The translations under genes and the position numbers were made by a program. This document shows positions 1 through 7,748 of a stretch of 18,392 nt of DNA, one piece after another. The stretch covers positions 1 through 18,392 of the forward strand of contig CAKTCK010000036.1 of the NCBI GenBank assembly GCA_934539245.1, in the 5' to 3' direction. Each line of letters starts with the position of its first letter. Within the stretch, counting starts at the first letter, position 1. The notes under the pieces are model-generated. The model had not been told where the DNA came from. It made no database searches and worked only from the letters and a program-made list of their open reading frames with translations. Source of the DNA: an uncultured Faecalibacterium sp. (GTDB lineage: Bacteria; Bacillota; Clostridia; Oscillospirales; Ruminococcaceae).

Positions 1-63
1 TGTATGAAGAAACGTACCTTGGCACGGCCACGCACGCCCCCCGGAATTTGTATCCTTGTCTGC

Positions 64-92
64 ATTCTAACAAAGCACGCCGGAAAAGGCAA
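64..92 (-). promoter_or_regulatory. Leftward sigma-A-type promoter for a gene off the left edge
   Basis: On the minus strand a -35 TTGCCT (87-92) and a -10 TAGAAT (64-69) are separated by exactly 17 bases. Transcription would start near 57 and leave the window. The promoter match is direct; the gene served cannot be seen. Confidence 0.5.
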
Positions 93-206
93 GACTAACC
101 GTGCTGCCATCACAACAAAATAAAATATTTTGTGGGGTTGCACAAAAGCACAGCCTAACTTATAGCCAAAATTGCCGGAGATTTTTAGCAAAAATCACGA
201 AGTCTA

Positions 207-226
207 GTTAGTTTTGCGATACTAAC
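207..226. promoter_or_regulatory. GTTAGT-N8-ACTAAC palindrome, candidate metalloregulator operator
   Basis: A perfect 6-bp inverted repeat with an 8-base spacer. The same half-site and spacing recur, with an imperfect right half, over the -10 of the feoAB promoter at 9479-9498. TTAG/CTAA half-sites are typical of DtxR/IdeR-type iron regulators, so a metal-responsive role is inferred. It lies about 115 bases upstream of the leftward promoter, so the promoter it controls is uncertain. Confidence 0.4.
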
Positions 227-236
227 CACAAACAAA

Positions 237-256
237 CCCTCTCAGGCGCTCCCGCA
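237..256 (-). repeat. Truncated fragment of the dispersed palindromic element
   Basis: Nineteen bases match the left end of the complete element that begins at 261 (CCCTCTCAGG followed by CGCTCCCGC) and then break off. It is either a remnant of an earlier insertion or a partial duplication of the element end. Confidence 0.6.
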
Positions 257-260
257 AGTA

Positions 261-416
261 CGCCCTCTCAGGCGCTCCCGCGCCAGCTCTCCCAAGGGGA
301 GAGCCAAGGTCTAAGGCTCGTTGCTAAAGTGTTAGGTGTAATGAGAAAGTTTCCGGCAGTGCTCTTGCCTCTCCCTTTGGGAGAGGTGGCATCGCGCAGC
401 GATGACGGAGAGGGCG
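261..416. repeat. Dispersed palindromic element, copy A (complete)
   Basis: The element starts CGCCCTCTC and ends GAGAGGGCG, giving inverted termini. The left unit (261-308) lies on the minus strand and the right unit (about 363-416) on the plus strand. Each has CTCTCCC and GGGAGAG paired through a short loop, a small hairpin, and a terminal GAGAGGG arm. The small hairpin is GGCGC-GGGA-GCGCC in the left unit and ATCGC-GCA-GCGAT in the right. A spacer of about 52 bases carries the conserved stretch GCTAAAGTGTTAGG and AATGAGAAAGTTTCCGG. There is no transposase. It lies just past the 3' end of ricT. Size and inverted ends resemble a MITE; I cannot name a family. Confidence 0.8.
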
Positions 417-429
417 CACGCCATTACGC

Positions 430-1371
430 TTATTCTTTCTCGTTTGTGCGGCGGCGGGGGCAGGCGGGTCGCTTTTCGTCGTCGGAGCTTGCCACCACCG
501 GGGCGGGGTTGCGCACGCCGGAGTAATCATCGTCCGGGTCGGGACGGCGGGGCGGGCGCTTGCCGCCGCTCACATACTCGCACACGCCCACCTTGTAGTA
601 CCGGGGCGCAAGGCTCTCGGTGCCGCAGCGCACCCGCAGGTAGCCGGACACCGGGTTCACCTCCAGCACGGTGCCCAGACCGTCCGGGGTGCGCACCGTG
701 CTGCCCACCATGGGCATGATGCTGTTCAGGTACTCGTAGGCGCTTTCCTCGTAGGCAAGGCAGCACATCAGACGGCCGCAGGCACCGCTGATCTTGGTGG
801 GGTTCAGCGAAAGTCCCTGCTCCTTTGCCATCTTGATGGAAACGGGCTGGAAATCCTTCAAAAAGCGGCTGCAACAAAAAGGCTGACCGCAGATGCCCAG
901 ACCGCCGATCATCTTGCTCTCATCGCGCACGCCGATCTGGCGCAGCTCGATGCGGGTGTGGAAGATGCCGGCCAGATCCTTGACCAGCTCCCGGAAGTCC
1001 ACCCGTCCGTCGGCGGTGAAGTAGAACATGATCTTGGAGCGGTCCAGCGTGTACTCGGCCTCCACCAGCTTCATCTCCAGCCCGTGGCGGGCGATGCACT
1101 CCTGACAGGTGTGGTAGGCGCGCTTTTCGTCCTCACGATTCTGGCGCATCCGGCGGATATCCACGCTGTCGGCCATGCGGGTGATGGGCTTCAGCGCCTT
1201 GGGCACGGCTGCATCGGCCAGCTCCCGCACGCCCTGCACCACCTCGCCGCACTCCACGCCGCGGGCAGTCTCCACAATGACATATTCCCCGGTGTGGATG
1301 ACAGCATCACCGGGATCAAAATAATAGCTTTTGCCGTTTTCCTTAAAACGGACCGAAATGACTTTTTTCAT
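430..1371 (-). CDS. ricT: RicT/YaaT-like PSP1-domain protein
   Basis: A 313-residue PSP1 family protein. In Bacillus subtilis, RicT (YaaT) forms the RicA-RicF-RicT complex, which works with RNase Y in mRNA maturation and binds iron-sulfur clusters. The signature is a cysteine-rich core at residues 158-206: GICGQPFCC (C161, C166, C167) and GACGRLMCC (C198, C203, C204). The N-terminal part (1-60) is the usual beta-rich segment and the last 45 residues are a charged, proline-rich, probably disordered tail. I chose the ATG at 1369-1371 because a GAGGAA ribosome site precedes it; the upstream in-frame ATG at 1407 would add 12 residues of poor quality and lacks a site. The gene stands alone, divergent from the RND gene. 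RicA and RicF are not in the window. Confidence 0.9.
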   Translation of the reverse strand: MKKVISVRFKENGKSYYFDPGDAVIHTGEYVIVETARGVECGEVVQGVRELADAAVPKALKPITRMADSVDIRRMRQNREDEKRAYHTCQECIARHGLEMKLVEAEYTLDRSKIMFYFTADGRVDFRELVKDLAGIFHTRIELRQIGVRDESKMIGGLGICGQPFCCSRFLKDFQPVSIKMAKEQGLSLNPTKISGACGRLMCCLAYEESAYEYLNSIMPMVGSTVRTPDGLGTVLEVNPVSGYLRVRCGTESLAPRYYKVGVCEYVSGGKRPPRRPDPDDDYSGVRNPAPVVASSDDEKRPACPRRRTNEKE

Positions 1372-1438
1372 AGTGTTCCTCGTTTTTGTATCGGATAAGC
1401 CCCGCAAGGGGCAGCTTTTTCAGTCTGCTGTTAGTATA
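1372..1438 (-). promoter_or_regulatory. ricT promoter and leader
   Basis: An extended -10 (TGG then TATACT; TATACT is 1433-1438 on the minus strand) precedes ricT; no good -35 is visible. The leader contains a short GCCCC/GGGGC hairpin at 1399-1412. Read on the plus strand, that hairpin has a GCAA loop and is followed three bases later by five T's, so it might stop antisense transcripts. A single GTTAGT half-site (1430-1435 on the plus strand) overlaps the -10; it may be chance. Confidence 0.45.
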
Positions 1439-1494
1439 CCATAATCAAAAGCACATTTCTATGCAAAAAGAAAAGTCTTTGGGGGGGACGGGCT

Positions 1495-1652
1495 CGCCCT
1501 CTCAGGCGCTCCCGCGCCAGCTCTCCCAAAGGGAGAGCCAAGCCGTTAACCGCGATGCTAAAGTATTAGGTGCAATGAGAAAGTTTCCGGCAGCGCTCTT
1601 GGCTCTCCCTTTGGGAGAGCTGGCAAAGCCGTAGGCTTTGACTGAGAGGGCG
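1495..1652. repeat. Dispersed palindromic element, copy B (complete)
   Basis: Same build as copy A. The minus-strand unit is at 1495-1542 (hairpin GGCGC-GGGA-GCGCC), followed by a spacer with GCTAAAGTATTAGG and AATGAGAAAGTTTCCGG, and a plus-strand unit at 1595-1652 with small hairpin AAAGCC-GTA-GGCTTT. The termini are CGCCCTCTC and GAGAGGGCG. It lies in the 745-base gap between the divergent genes ricT and the RND permease, upstream of the RND promoter. Confidence 0.8.
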
Positions 1653-1672
1653 CATGAGGCTAACGGGTGCTG

Positions 1673-1825
1673 CCCCTCATCCGGCGCTGCGCGCCACCTT
1701 CCCCCGGTGGGTGAAGGCTTCAGCGGCAGCGGCAAAGTTTCCGGCTCAAGCGCAAAGTTTCCGGTTGCGCCAGAGGCTCCCTCTCCGAGGGAGCTGGCAA
1801 AACCGTCAGGTTTTGACTGAGGGAG
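1673..1825. repeat. Divergent relative of the dispersed palindromic element (copy B2)
   Basis: This follows copy B after 20 bases and has the same overall plan with different arm sequences. The left unit (1673-1722) starts CCCCTCATCC and has hairpin GGCGC-GCA-GCGCC read on the minus strand. The right unit (about 1771-1825) has GCTCCCTC/GAGGGAGC arms, hairpin AAAACC-GTCA-GGTTTT and terminal arm GAGGGAG. The spacer carries AAAGTTTCCGG twice. The left unit is more decayed: its arms pair imperfectly. Confidence 0.7.
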
Positions 1826-1948
1826 TAAAATTTTCCCTCCCCTGCAACAATTCCCCCCGCTCAACCGTATGCAGTACGGAAAAAGTGTCGGAATTTTGTC
1901 CGGCGGCAGAGGGAAGGAACAAAGGCAGACTGCCGGTTTTGGGACGGC

Positions 1949-1987
1949 AAAGTTGTGCGTTTCGCAGATTTTGACACAACTTTCGCA
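1949..1987. promoter_or_regulatory. Inverted and direct repeats upstream of the RND promoter, candidate operator
   Basis: A perfect 9-bp inverted repeat, AAAGTTGTG (1949-1957) and CACAACTTT (1975-1983), encloses 17 bases. Overlapping it, TTTCGCA occurs at 1960-1966 and again at 1981-1987, spaced exactly 21 bp, or two helical turns. It ends about 20 bp upstream of the -35 element, a usual place for an activator or regulator of a drug efflux gene. The function is inferred. Confidence 0.4.
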
Positions 1988-2007
1988 AAAGATTCGCCGC
2001 CCCGCTA

Positions 2008-2035
2008 TTGAAAGCACACGCCTTACGTGTATAAT
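2008..2035 (+). promoter_or_regulatory. Promoter of the RND permease gene
   Basis: TTGAAA (2008-2013), a 16-base spacer and TATAAT (2030-2035). The leader to the ATG at 2117 is about 75 bases. Confidence 0.65.
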
Positions 2036-2116
2036 AGGAATGTTAGGAACCCATTGCCCCATAAAGAGGGAGGAACTGTTGCGCCGGGCGGTGCGGCAGA
2101 GAAACGGTAGGATAAG

Positions 2117-5100
2117 ATGGAAAAATTCAGCGTCAAAAAACCATTTACGGTGCTGGTTGCGGTCATCATGGTGCTGATGCTCGGCTTTGTGTCGATCACC
2201 AAGATGAAAACCAACCTGCTGCCAGATGTCAGCACCCCATACTTGATGGTAGTCACCGTGTATCCCGGCGCCAGCCCGGAGCGCGTGGAGACCGAGGTTT
2301 CGGACGTGCTGCAAAATGCGCTTACGGTGCCCGGTGTTTCAAAGATCACCGCCACCTCGGCAGAAAACTACAGTCTGCTGCTGATGGAGTTCGTGGACGA
2401 CACGGACATGAACAGCGCACTGGTGCAGGTGTCCAACAAGCTGGATCAGGCAAAGAGCGATTTGCCGGATACCGCACTGACTCCTTCTATCGTGCAGTAC
2501 AGCGTGAACATGAACGCCTTTATGACCGTGGCTGTCAGCCGCGAGGGCAGCTCGGTGTATGAGCTTTCTGATTTTATCAAGAACACCATGACCCCCTACG
2601 TCCAGCGCAAGGGCGGCGTGTCCAGCGTGTCCGCCAGCGGCCTTGTGGAGCAGCTGGTGCAGGTGCAGCTGAATCAGGAAAAGGTGGATGCCATCAACGA
2701 AAAGCTGATGGAACTGATCGACAGCCAGCTGGAAGCGGCGCACGCCCAGCTGGAAGAAGCTGAGGCCAAGATCGAGGCCGGCCGCGCAGAATACGATAAG
2801 CAGTTCAAAAACTTCGGCAACACCGTGTCCAACACGGTCATGGGCACCTTGAGCTCTGAGGTCGGGGATGCCGTAGAGGTGGTGCGCAAGCAGGCCGAGG
2901 CACTGCTGCAAAGCGTCAACAACCTGATCGCTGTGGTCAAGGAGCCCGAAGTGCAGCAGGCACTCATCGAGGTGCAGGCCGGCTTGCAGCGTGTTCTGGA
3001 TAAGTTCAACAACACCGGTATGCGGGATATCGACTCTTTGATCGAGATCGTGTCCGAGCTGCGCAGCATCACTGATAAGCTTTCCAGCGCCTTGCAGACC
3101 TTGCAGAACCGCATCAATACCGAGACGGGTACGCAGGGCGAAGGCGCTGTGGATCTGGCAGACGAACTGCAATTGCAGGAGAGCCTGAACGTCATCTATA
3201 AGACGCTGGACGATACCATCAAAGCCATGGATAATGTGCCCGGTATGATGGGCGAGTTCTCCAAGGCGCTGGGCAACTTTACCCAGCAGCAGCTGGCTGC
3301 TTATATGCAGTTTACCGAAGCCCGCGAGATGCTGAACGAGTATGAAAAGCAGCTCAGCGAGGCAAAACTCCAGTACGAGGCCGCCAAGGAAAAAGCCCTT
3401 GCCAGCGCGGATGTGGCCAAGCAGCTGGATATCAATACCCTTTCAACCCTGATCTACGCTCAGAACTTCTCCATGCCCGCCGGTTACGTCAAGGACGAAA
3501 GCGGCGAGTCGTGGCTGCTGAAGGTCGGCGAGGAATACGACAGCGTGGACGATATCCGCGGCGCGCTGCTGCTCCATGTGGAGGGCTACGGCGATGTGCG
3601 CCTTTCCGACGTGGCAGACGTGGAGGTTATCGATAACGCCGCCGACAGCTACACCCGCCTGAACGGCGAGCAGGCGTCGGTGCTGAAAATTTACAAGGAC
3701 GACAGCTCCAGCGCAGGCGAGGTATCTGCCAACTGTCTGGATGCTTTCAAGGAGCTGGAAGCCCAGTACGAGGGTCTGCATGTTGTGGTGCTGTCCAATC
3801 AGGGCAACTACATCAGCATCCTGATCAAGAGCATCCTCACCAGTATGCTGGTGGGTGCCGCACTGGCCATCGTCGTGCTGGCCATCTTCCTGAAGGACGT
3901 CAAGCCCACCTTGGTGGTCGGCGTCAGTATCCCCCTGTCGGTGCTGTGCGCCGTGGTGATGATGTATTTCACCGGTCTGGATCTGAATGTTATGACGCTG
4001 GCAGGTCTTTCGCTGGGCATCGGTATGCTGGTGGATAACTCAGTCGTTGTCATCGAGAACATCTACCGTCTGCGCGGACGCGGCGTGCCCGCCGCCCGCG
4101 CGGCCGTGCAGGGTGCGCGTCAGGTGGGTATGTCTGTTGTGGCGTCTACCCTTACCTCGGTGTGCGTGTTCCTGCCGGCGGTGTTCTCTGCCAGCATGAT
4201 CCGCAGCCTGATGGGCCCCATGTCCCTGTGCATCGGCTACTGCCTGATGGCGTCCCTGATCGTGGCACTGACCGTGGTGCCCGCCGCCTCGGCTACCGTG
4301 CTGAAGAACGCCCAGCCCAAAAAGCTGGCATGGTTCGATAAAATTCAGGACGCCTATGGCCGCAGTCTGGAAAAGGCGCTGGAAAAGCGCTTTGTGCCGC
4401 TGGCAGCCGCTGTGCTGCTGCTGGTGTTCTGCTGCTGGCGGGTGTTCTCCATGGGCATCGAGCTGCTGCCCACCAGCACCAGCAACGAGGCCATGATCAC
4501 CCTTTCCACCACCGACACCCTCTCGCAGGAGGAGTCCTACGATGTAGCCGGTAAGGTGGTGCAGGCTGTAATGGCTGTGGACGGCGTGGAGGAGGTAGGC
4601 ATTACCCCCGACAACACCGTGGCGGGCATGGATGTTTCCAACCTTGGCCTGCCCTCCGCCATCACCGACCTGCTGAACGCCGCCAACGGCTACGGCAAAT
4701 ATAAGATCAACGTCAAGCTCAACGAGGAGCTCTCCTCTTCCAAGATCGACGCCGCCTGCAAGGCCATGGAGGAAGCCGTGGCAGGGGTCGCGGACTGCAC
4801 CGCCACCGTCAAGCAGTACGGCATGACCGATGATCTGACCAGTCAGCTGGCTGCAGGCCTGACCATCAAGATCTACGGCACCGATGCCGAGACCCTGACT
4901 GCCCTGTCCGAGAAGGTCATCGATATCGTGAACAACACCGAGGGCTTCCAGAATGCCACCAACGGTCTGGGTGCGGGCGATTCCACCATCATTTTGCAGG
5001 TGGACCGCGACAAGGTGCGCGCCAACGGTCTGACTGTTGCGCAGGTGTATCAGCAGATCGCGGCAAAGCTGACCACCACCACCACGGCACAGACCCCTGT

Positions 5101-6061
5101 TACCGTGGACGGCACCACTATGGACGTGCAGATCAGCAACAATCTGGACCCGCTGACCAAGGAAAACATGATGGACATGACCTTTGAAACCACTGTCATG
5201 TCTGCCGACGGCACTACTGCCACTGGCACCTGCACGCTGGCAGATATCGCCAGCTGGACCACCGGCACCGCACCAGACTCCATCACCAGCGAGAACCAGA
5301 ACCAGTTCGTTACCGTCACCGCCGAGACTGCCCCGGGCTACAACACCACGGTGCAGGCGCGTGCAGTGAAAAAGGCGCTGGATGCCTTTGCCCTTACCGA
5401 TGAGATGCCGGAAGGCTGCTCCTTCTCCATGGGCGGCGAGAGCGACAGCGTCAACTATATGACCAACGAGATGGTTCAGTGGATGGCACTGGCTCTGCCC
5501 TTTGTGTACCTTGTCATGGTGGCACAGTTCCAGAGCCTGCTGTCCCCCTTCATCGTGCTGTTTACCGTGCCGCTGGCGTTTACCGGCGGTCTGCTGGGCC
5601 TGCTGCTCACCGGTCAGCAGCTGACCATGATCTCCATGATGGGCTTCATCGTGCTGATGGGTACGGTCGTCAATAACGGCATCGTGTTCGTGGACTACGC
5701 CAACCAGCTGCGTCTGGGCGGTATGGAGCGCCGTGCCGCGCTGGTGGCTACCGGCAAGACCCGTATGCGCCCCATCCTGATGACTACCCTGACCACCGTG
5801 CTGGCAATGCTGCAAATGGTGTTCAGCAACGATATGGCAAGCCAGCTGATGAGCGGCATGGCCATCGTCATCATCTGCGGCCTGAGCTACGCCACCCTGA
5901 TGACCCTGTATATCGTGCCCATTTTGTACGATATCCTGTTCAAGAAACCGCCGCTCAACGTGGACGTCGGCAGCGATGAGGACTTGGACGACATCCCGGA
6001 CGATGCCGCCGAGTTCATTGCCGCCCAGTCCTCTGCGGCACAGCCTCAGCCGGAAGCATAA
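2117..6061 (+). CDS. RND-family efflux permease with large coiled-coil insertion
   Basis: A 1314-residue AcrB/SwrC-type transporter, well above the family norm of about 1040. One transmembrane helix lies at residues 10-28, followed by an extracellular porter domain. A first membrane bundle starts near 567 and holds the proton-relay motif GMLVDNSVVVIEN (D640, with N641 in place of the second Asp of AcrB, common in this subfamily). A second porter domain and second bundle (VYLVMVAQFQSLLSP, then GTVVNNGIVFVDYAN) follow. The extra length is mostly a glutamine- and glutamate-rich helical insertion at about 195-435 inside the first porter domain, after VQVQLNQEKVDAINEK. The C-terminal tail is acidic. 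No membrane-fusion protein or outer-membrane channel gene is nearby, so the insertion may take the adaptor's place. The substrate is unknown; drug, lipid or peptide export is plausible. ATG 2117 follows a weak AGGATAAG site. Confidence 0.9.
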   Translation: MEKFSVKKPFTVLVAVIMVLMLGFVSITKMKTNLLPDVSTPYLMVVTVYPGASPERVETEVSDVLQNALTVPGVSKITATSAENYSLLLMEFVDDTDMNSALVQVSNKLDQAKSDLPDTALTPSIVQYSVNMNAFMTVAVSREGSSVYELSDFIKNTMTPYVQRKGGVSSVSASGLVEQLVQVQLNQEKVDAINEKLMELIDSQLEAAHAQLEEAEAKIEAGRAEYDKQFKNFGNTVSNTVMGTLSSEVGDAVEVVRKQAEALLQSVNNLIAVVKEPEVQQALIEVQAGLQRVLDKFNNTGMRDIDSLIEIVSELRSITDKLSSALQTLQNRINTETGTQGEGAVDLADELQLQESLNVIYKTLDDTIKAMDNVPGMMGEFSKALGNFTQQQLAAYMQFTEAREMLNEYEKQLSEAKLQYEAAKEKALASADVAKQLDINTLSTLIYAQNFSMPAGYVKDESGESWLLKVGEEYDSVDDIRGALLLHVEGYGDVRLSDVADVEVIDNAADSYTRLNGEQASVLKIYKDDSSSAGEVSANCLDAFKELEAQYEGLHVVVLSNQGNYISILIKSILTSMLVGAALAIVVLAIFLKDVKPTLVVGVSIPLSVLCAVVMMYFTGLDLNVMTLAGLSLGIGMLVDNSVVVIENIYRLRGRGVPAARAAVQGARQVGMSVVASTLTSVCVFLPAVFSASMIRSLMGPMSLCIGYCLMASLIVALTVVPAASATVLKNAQPKKLAWFDKIQDAYGRSLEKALEKRFVPLAAAVLLLVFCCWRVFSMGIELLPTSTSNEAMITLSTTDTLSQEESYDVAGKVVQAVMAVDGVEEVGITPDNTVAGMDVSNLGLPSAITDLLNAANGYGKYKINVKLNEELSSSKIDAACKAMEEAVAGVADCTATVKQYGMTDDLTSQLAAGLTIKIYGTDAETLTALSEKVIDIVNNTEGFQNATNGLGAGDSTIILQVDRDKVRANGLTVAQVYQQIAAKLTTTTTAQTPVTVDGTTMDVQISNNLDPLTKENMMDMTFETTVMSADGTTATGTCTLADIASWTTGTAPDSITSENQNQFVTVTAETAPGYNTTVQARAVKKALDAFALTDEMPEGCSFSMGGESDSVNYMTNEMVQWMALALPFVYLVMVAQFQSLLSPFIVLFTVPLAFTGGLLGLLLTGQQLTMISMMGFIVLMGTVVNNGIVFVDYANQLRLGGMERRAALVATGKTRMRPILMTTLTTVLAMLQMVFSNDMASQLMSGMAIVIICGLSYATLMTLYIVPILYDILFKKPPLNVDVGSDEDLDDIPDDAAEFIAAQSSAAQPQPEA

Positions 6062-6082
6062 GGCATACCAGCCTGTATCACC

Positions 6083-6123
6083 AAAGCGCCCCGCATTTCC
6101 ACCGGAAGTGCGGGGCGCTTTTT
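6083..6123 (+). terminator. Intrinsic terminator of the RND gene
   Basis: A 10-bp GC-rich stem, GCGCCCCGCA (6086-6095) with TGCGGGGCGC (6109-6118), is followed by five T's, 25 bases past the stop codon. A's ahead of the stem make it partly bidirectional. Confidence 0.9.
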
Positions 6124-6145
6124 GGTATTGTAGGCAGCTAAGCCG

Positions 6146-6458
6146 ACCCCCTCAGGCACTGCGCGCCAGCTCCCCCAAGGGGACGCCAAGCCCTCTCAGG
6201 CGCTCCCGCGCCAGCTCTCCCAAAGGGAGAGCCAAGCCGTTACGTTTGTTGCTAAAGTATTAGGCATAATGAGGAAGTTTCCGGCAGCGCTCTTGGCTCT
6301 CCCTTTGGGAGAGCTGGCAAAGCCGTAGGCTTTGACTGAGAGGGCGCACGCCGTTGTCCTCAGTGCTAAAGTATCAAGAGCAACGAGAAGGCTTCCGGTC
6401 GTGCTAAAGCCGTCCCCTTGGGGAAGGTGGCATCGCCGCAGGCGATGACGGAAGGGGT
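6146..6458. repeat. Dispersed palindromic element, copy C, outer copy split by an inner copy
   Basis: The outer element begins ACCCCCTCAGG (6146) and ends GGAAGGGGT (6458). Its left unit (6146-6190) has hairpin GGCGC-GCA-GTGCC and its right unit (about 6407-6458) has ATCGCC-GCA-GGCGAT. The two units carry different purine arms (GGGGGAG/GAGGGGG and GGGGAAG/GAAGGGG). Between them lies a full element of the copy A/B type (6191-6346). The outer spacer (GCTAAAGTATCAAGAG, then AACGAGAAGGCTTCCGG) survives to the right of the inner copy. With its flanks it fills most of the 600-base gap between the RND gene and galM. Confidence 0.75.
6191..6346. repeat. Dispersed palindromic element, inner copy nested in copy C
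   Basis: A near-identical match to copy B: minus unit CCCTCTCAGG...AGCCAAG with GGCGC-GGGA-GCGCC, a spacer with GCTAAAGTATTAGG and AATGAGGAAGTTTCCGG, and a plus unit with AAAGCC-GTA-GGCTTT ending GAGAGGGCG. No clear target-site duplication is seen at its edges. Confidence 0.75.
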
Positions 6459-6558
6459 AACCGCCCCGCAGCCAGCCGCTCCATTGTAGTCACTTTCGAT
6501 GATTCTACCAAAAAATCGCCGCAAAAATTGGATGGTAATTCTAAAAGGAATCCAACAC

Positions 6559-6582
6559 AAAACTGTAAAACTGTGATATAAT
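6559..6582 (+). promoter_or_regulatory. galM promoter with tandem AAAACTGT repeats
   Basis: An extended -10, TGA then TATAAT (6577-6582), directly follows two head-to-tail copies of AAAACTGT (6559-6566 and 6567-6574). There is no recognisable -35, so the gene may need an activator, possibly bound at the repeats. Confidence 0.5.
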
Positions 6583-6599
6583 CATAAATACAGACAAGA

Positions 6600-6629
6600 T
6601 GCAAAGGGGGTAGTCTGCCCCCTTTTGCA
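6600..6629 (+). promoter_or_regulatory. Stable hairpin in the galM leader
   Basis: TGCAAAGGGGG (6600-6610) pairs with CCCCCTTTTGCA (6618-6629), with one extra base on the right side, around a 7-base loop. It lies about 10 bases after the expected start of transcription and 17 bases before the AGGAGG ribosome site (6647-6652). No long T run follows, so it is more likely an mRNA-stabilising or protein-binding leader hairpin than a terminator. Confidence 0.55.
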
Positions 6630-6661
6630 TTTCCGAAAAAAGCTTTAGGAGGCGAGGCCCA

Positions 6662-7735
6662 ATGGCACAGATCCGTTCCAAGCCCTTCGGTGTGACCAAA
6701 GAGGGCGCTAATGTTACCGAGTACATCCTCTCGAACCCCAGTGGAATGTCCGTCAGTGTGTTGGATTACGGCTGCGTGATCAAAAATATTATCGTTCCTG
6801 CCAAAAATGGCCCGGTAGATGTGGTGCTGGGTCATGACACCATGGCAGATTACGAAAACGACTTCACCTCGTCCGGCAGCACCTGCTGCGGTGCTTTTGT
6901 GGGGCGCTATGCCAACCGCATTGAGAACGCCGTCTTTACCTTGGGCGGCAAGACCTACCAGCTGGAAAAGAACAACGGCGAAAACCACCTGCACGGCTGC
7001 TTCTCCCGCAAGATCTATGAGGTGAAATACTTCGGCGATACGCTGCTGATGGAAGCTGTAAGTCCCGATGGTGAGGATGGCTTTCCCGGCACGCTGAAGA
7101 TCGCGGTGCGCTATACCCTCACCGACGACAACACCTTCCGCATGGACTACCGTGTGTCCTCGGACGCCGACACCATTGTAAACCTGACCAACCACAGCTA
7201 TTTCAATCTGGACGGCGGCGGCGATGTGCTGAACCAGAAGCTGCGCATCTACGCCTCCCGCTATCTGGAAGGCAACAACGCCACCTGCCCCACCGGCAAC
7301 ATCCTGCCTGTGGCGAACACCCCCATGGACTTTACCGCCGGTAAGATCATCGGCAAGGAGATCGACACCGGCTTCTCCCAGACCACCATGGTGGGCGGTG
7401 GCTATGACCACTGCTATGTCATCGACCGCGCCCGCGGTTCCAGCCAGAGCATCTGCGCATGGGCTACCAGCGATAAGACCGGCATCAGCATGAAGCTGTA
7501 CACCACACAGCCGGGCATCCAGCTGTACACCGGCAACTTTTTGCAGAACTGCCCCGCTCCGGGCAAGGGCGGCGAGCCTCTGCGCAAGTACGGCGGCTTT
7601 GCCTTGGAGACTCAGCACTTCCCTTGCAGCCCTTCCCACCCAGAGTTCCCCTCCACGGTGCTGCGGGCGGGCAAGGTGTTCCGCGCCACCACTACCCTGC
7701 GGTTCTTCACCGGCAAGCAGTGCGGAAAGCTTTAA
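6662..7735 (+). CDS. galM: Aldose 1-epimerase (galactose mutarotase)
   Basis: A 357-residue cytoplasmic enzyme of normal family length that interconverts the alpha and beta anomers of galactose or glucose, the entry step of the Leloir pathway. Family motifs in order: GRYANRI (81-87), NHLHG (108-112, substrate histidine region), LTNHSYFNL (175-183, with catalytic acid H178), GGGYDHCYV (245-253), GIQLYTGN (285-292) and FALETQHFP (313-321, with catalytic base E316). All key residues are present. The ATG at 6662 follows AGGAGG by 9 bases. It has its own promoter and terminator, with galE about 630 bases downstream on the same strand; both serve galactose use. Confidence 0.95.
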   Translation: MAQIRSKPFGVTKEGANVTEYILSNPSGMSVSVLDYGCVIKNIIVPAKNGPVDVVLGHDTMADYENDFTSSGSTCCGAFVGRYANRIENAVFTLGGKTYQLEKNNGENHLHGCFSRKIYEVKYFGDTLLMEAVSPDGEDGFPGTLKIAVRYTLTDDNTFRMDYRVSSDADTIVNLTNHSYFNLDGGGDVLNQKLRIYASRYLEGNNATCPTGNILPVANTPMDFTAGKIIGKEIDTGFSQTTMVGGGYDHCYVIDRARGSSQSICAWATSDKTGISMKLYTTQPGIQLYTGNFLQNCPAPGKGGEPLRKYGGFALETQHFPCSPSHPEFPSTVLRAGKVFRATTTLRFFTGKQCGKL

Positions 7736-7748
7736 AAGAAAATAAAAT

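Larger units (their letters stand above)
1..236. other. Left-edge intergenic region, no complete gene
   Basis: This A/T-rich stretch contains no convincing complete gene. It holds a leftward promoter (64-92), an 8-bp inverted repeat ACAAAATA/TATTTTGT around a 3-base loop (115-133), and a GTTAGT-N8-ACTAAC palindrome (207-226). The leftward promoter implies a minus-strand gene that starts at or beyond the window edge. GTG codons at 33-35 or 29-31 on the minus strand are possible starts, but their spacing from the G-rich run at 37-42 is poor, so I do not call a CDS. Confidence 0.6.

Noticed and set aside
4..123. Plus-strand open frame of 39 codons beginning MKKRTLARP
   Set aside because: No ribosome site can be seen at the window edge, composition is unlike a protein, and a leftward promoter runs across it.
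237..416. CRISPR array or leader
   Set aside because: Repeats are inverted and paired, spacers are conserved rather than unique, and no cas gene is present.
1399..1420. Plus-strand terminator-like hairpin upstream of ricT
   Set aside because: The stem is only 5 bp and no plus-strand transcript is known to end there; kept only as part of the ricT leader entry.
4040..5815. Long minus-strand open frame antisense to the RND gene
   Set aside because: It is His/Gln/Gly-rich, a normal shadow of GC-rich coding sequence; the opposite strand has clear RND motifs.
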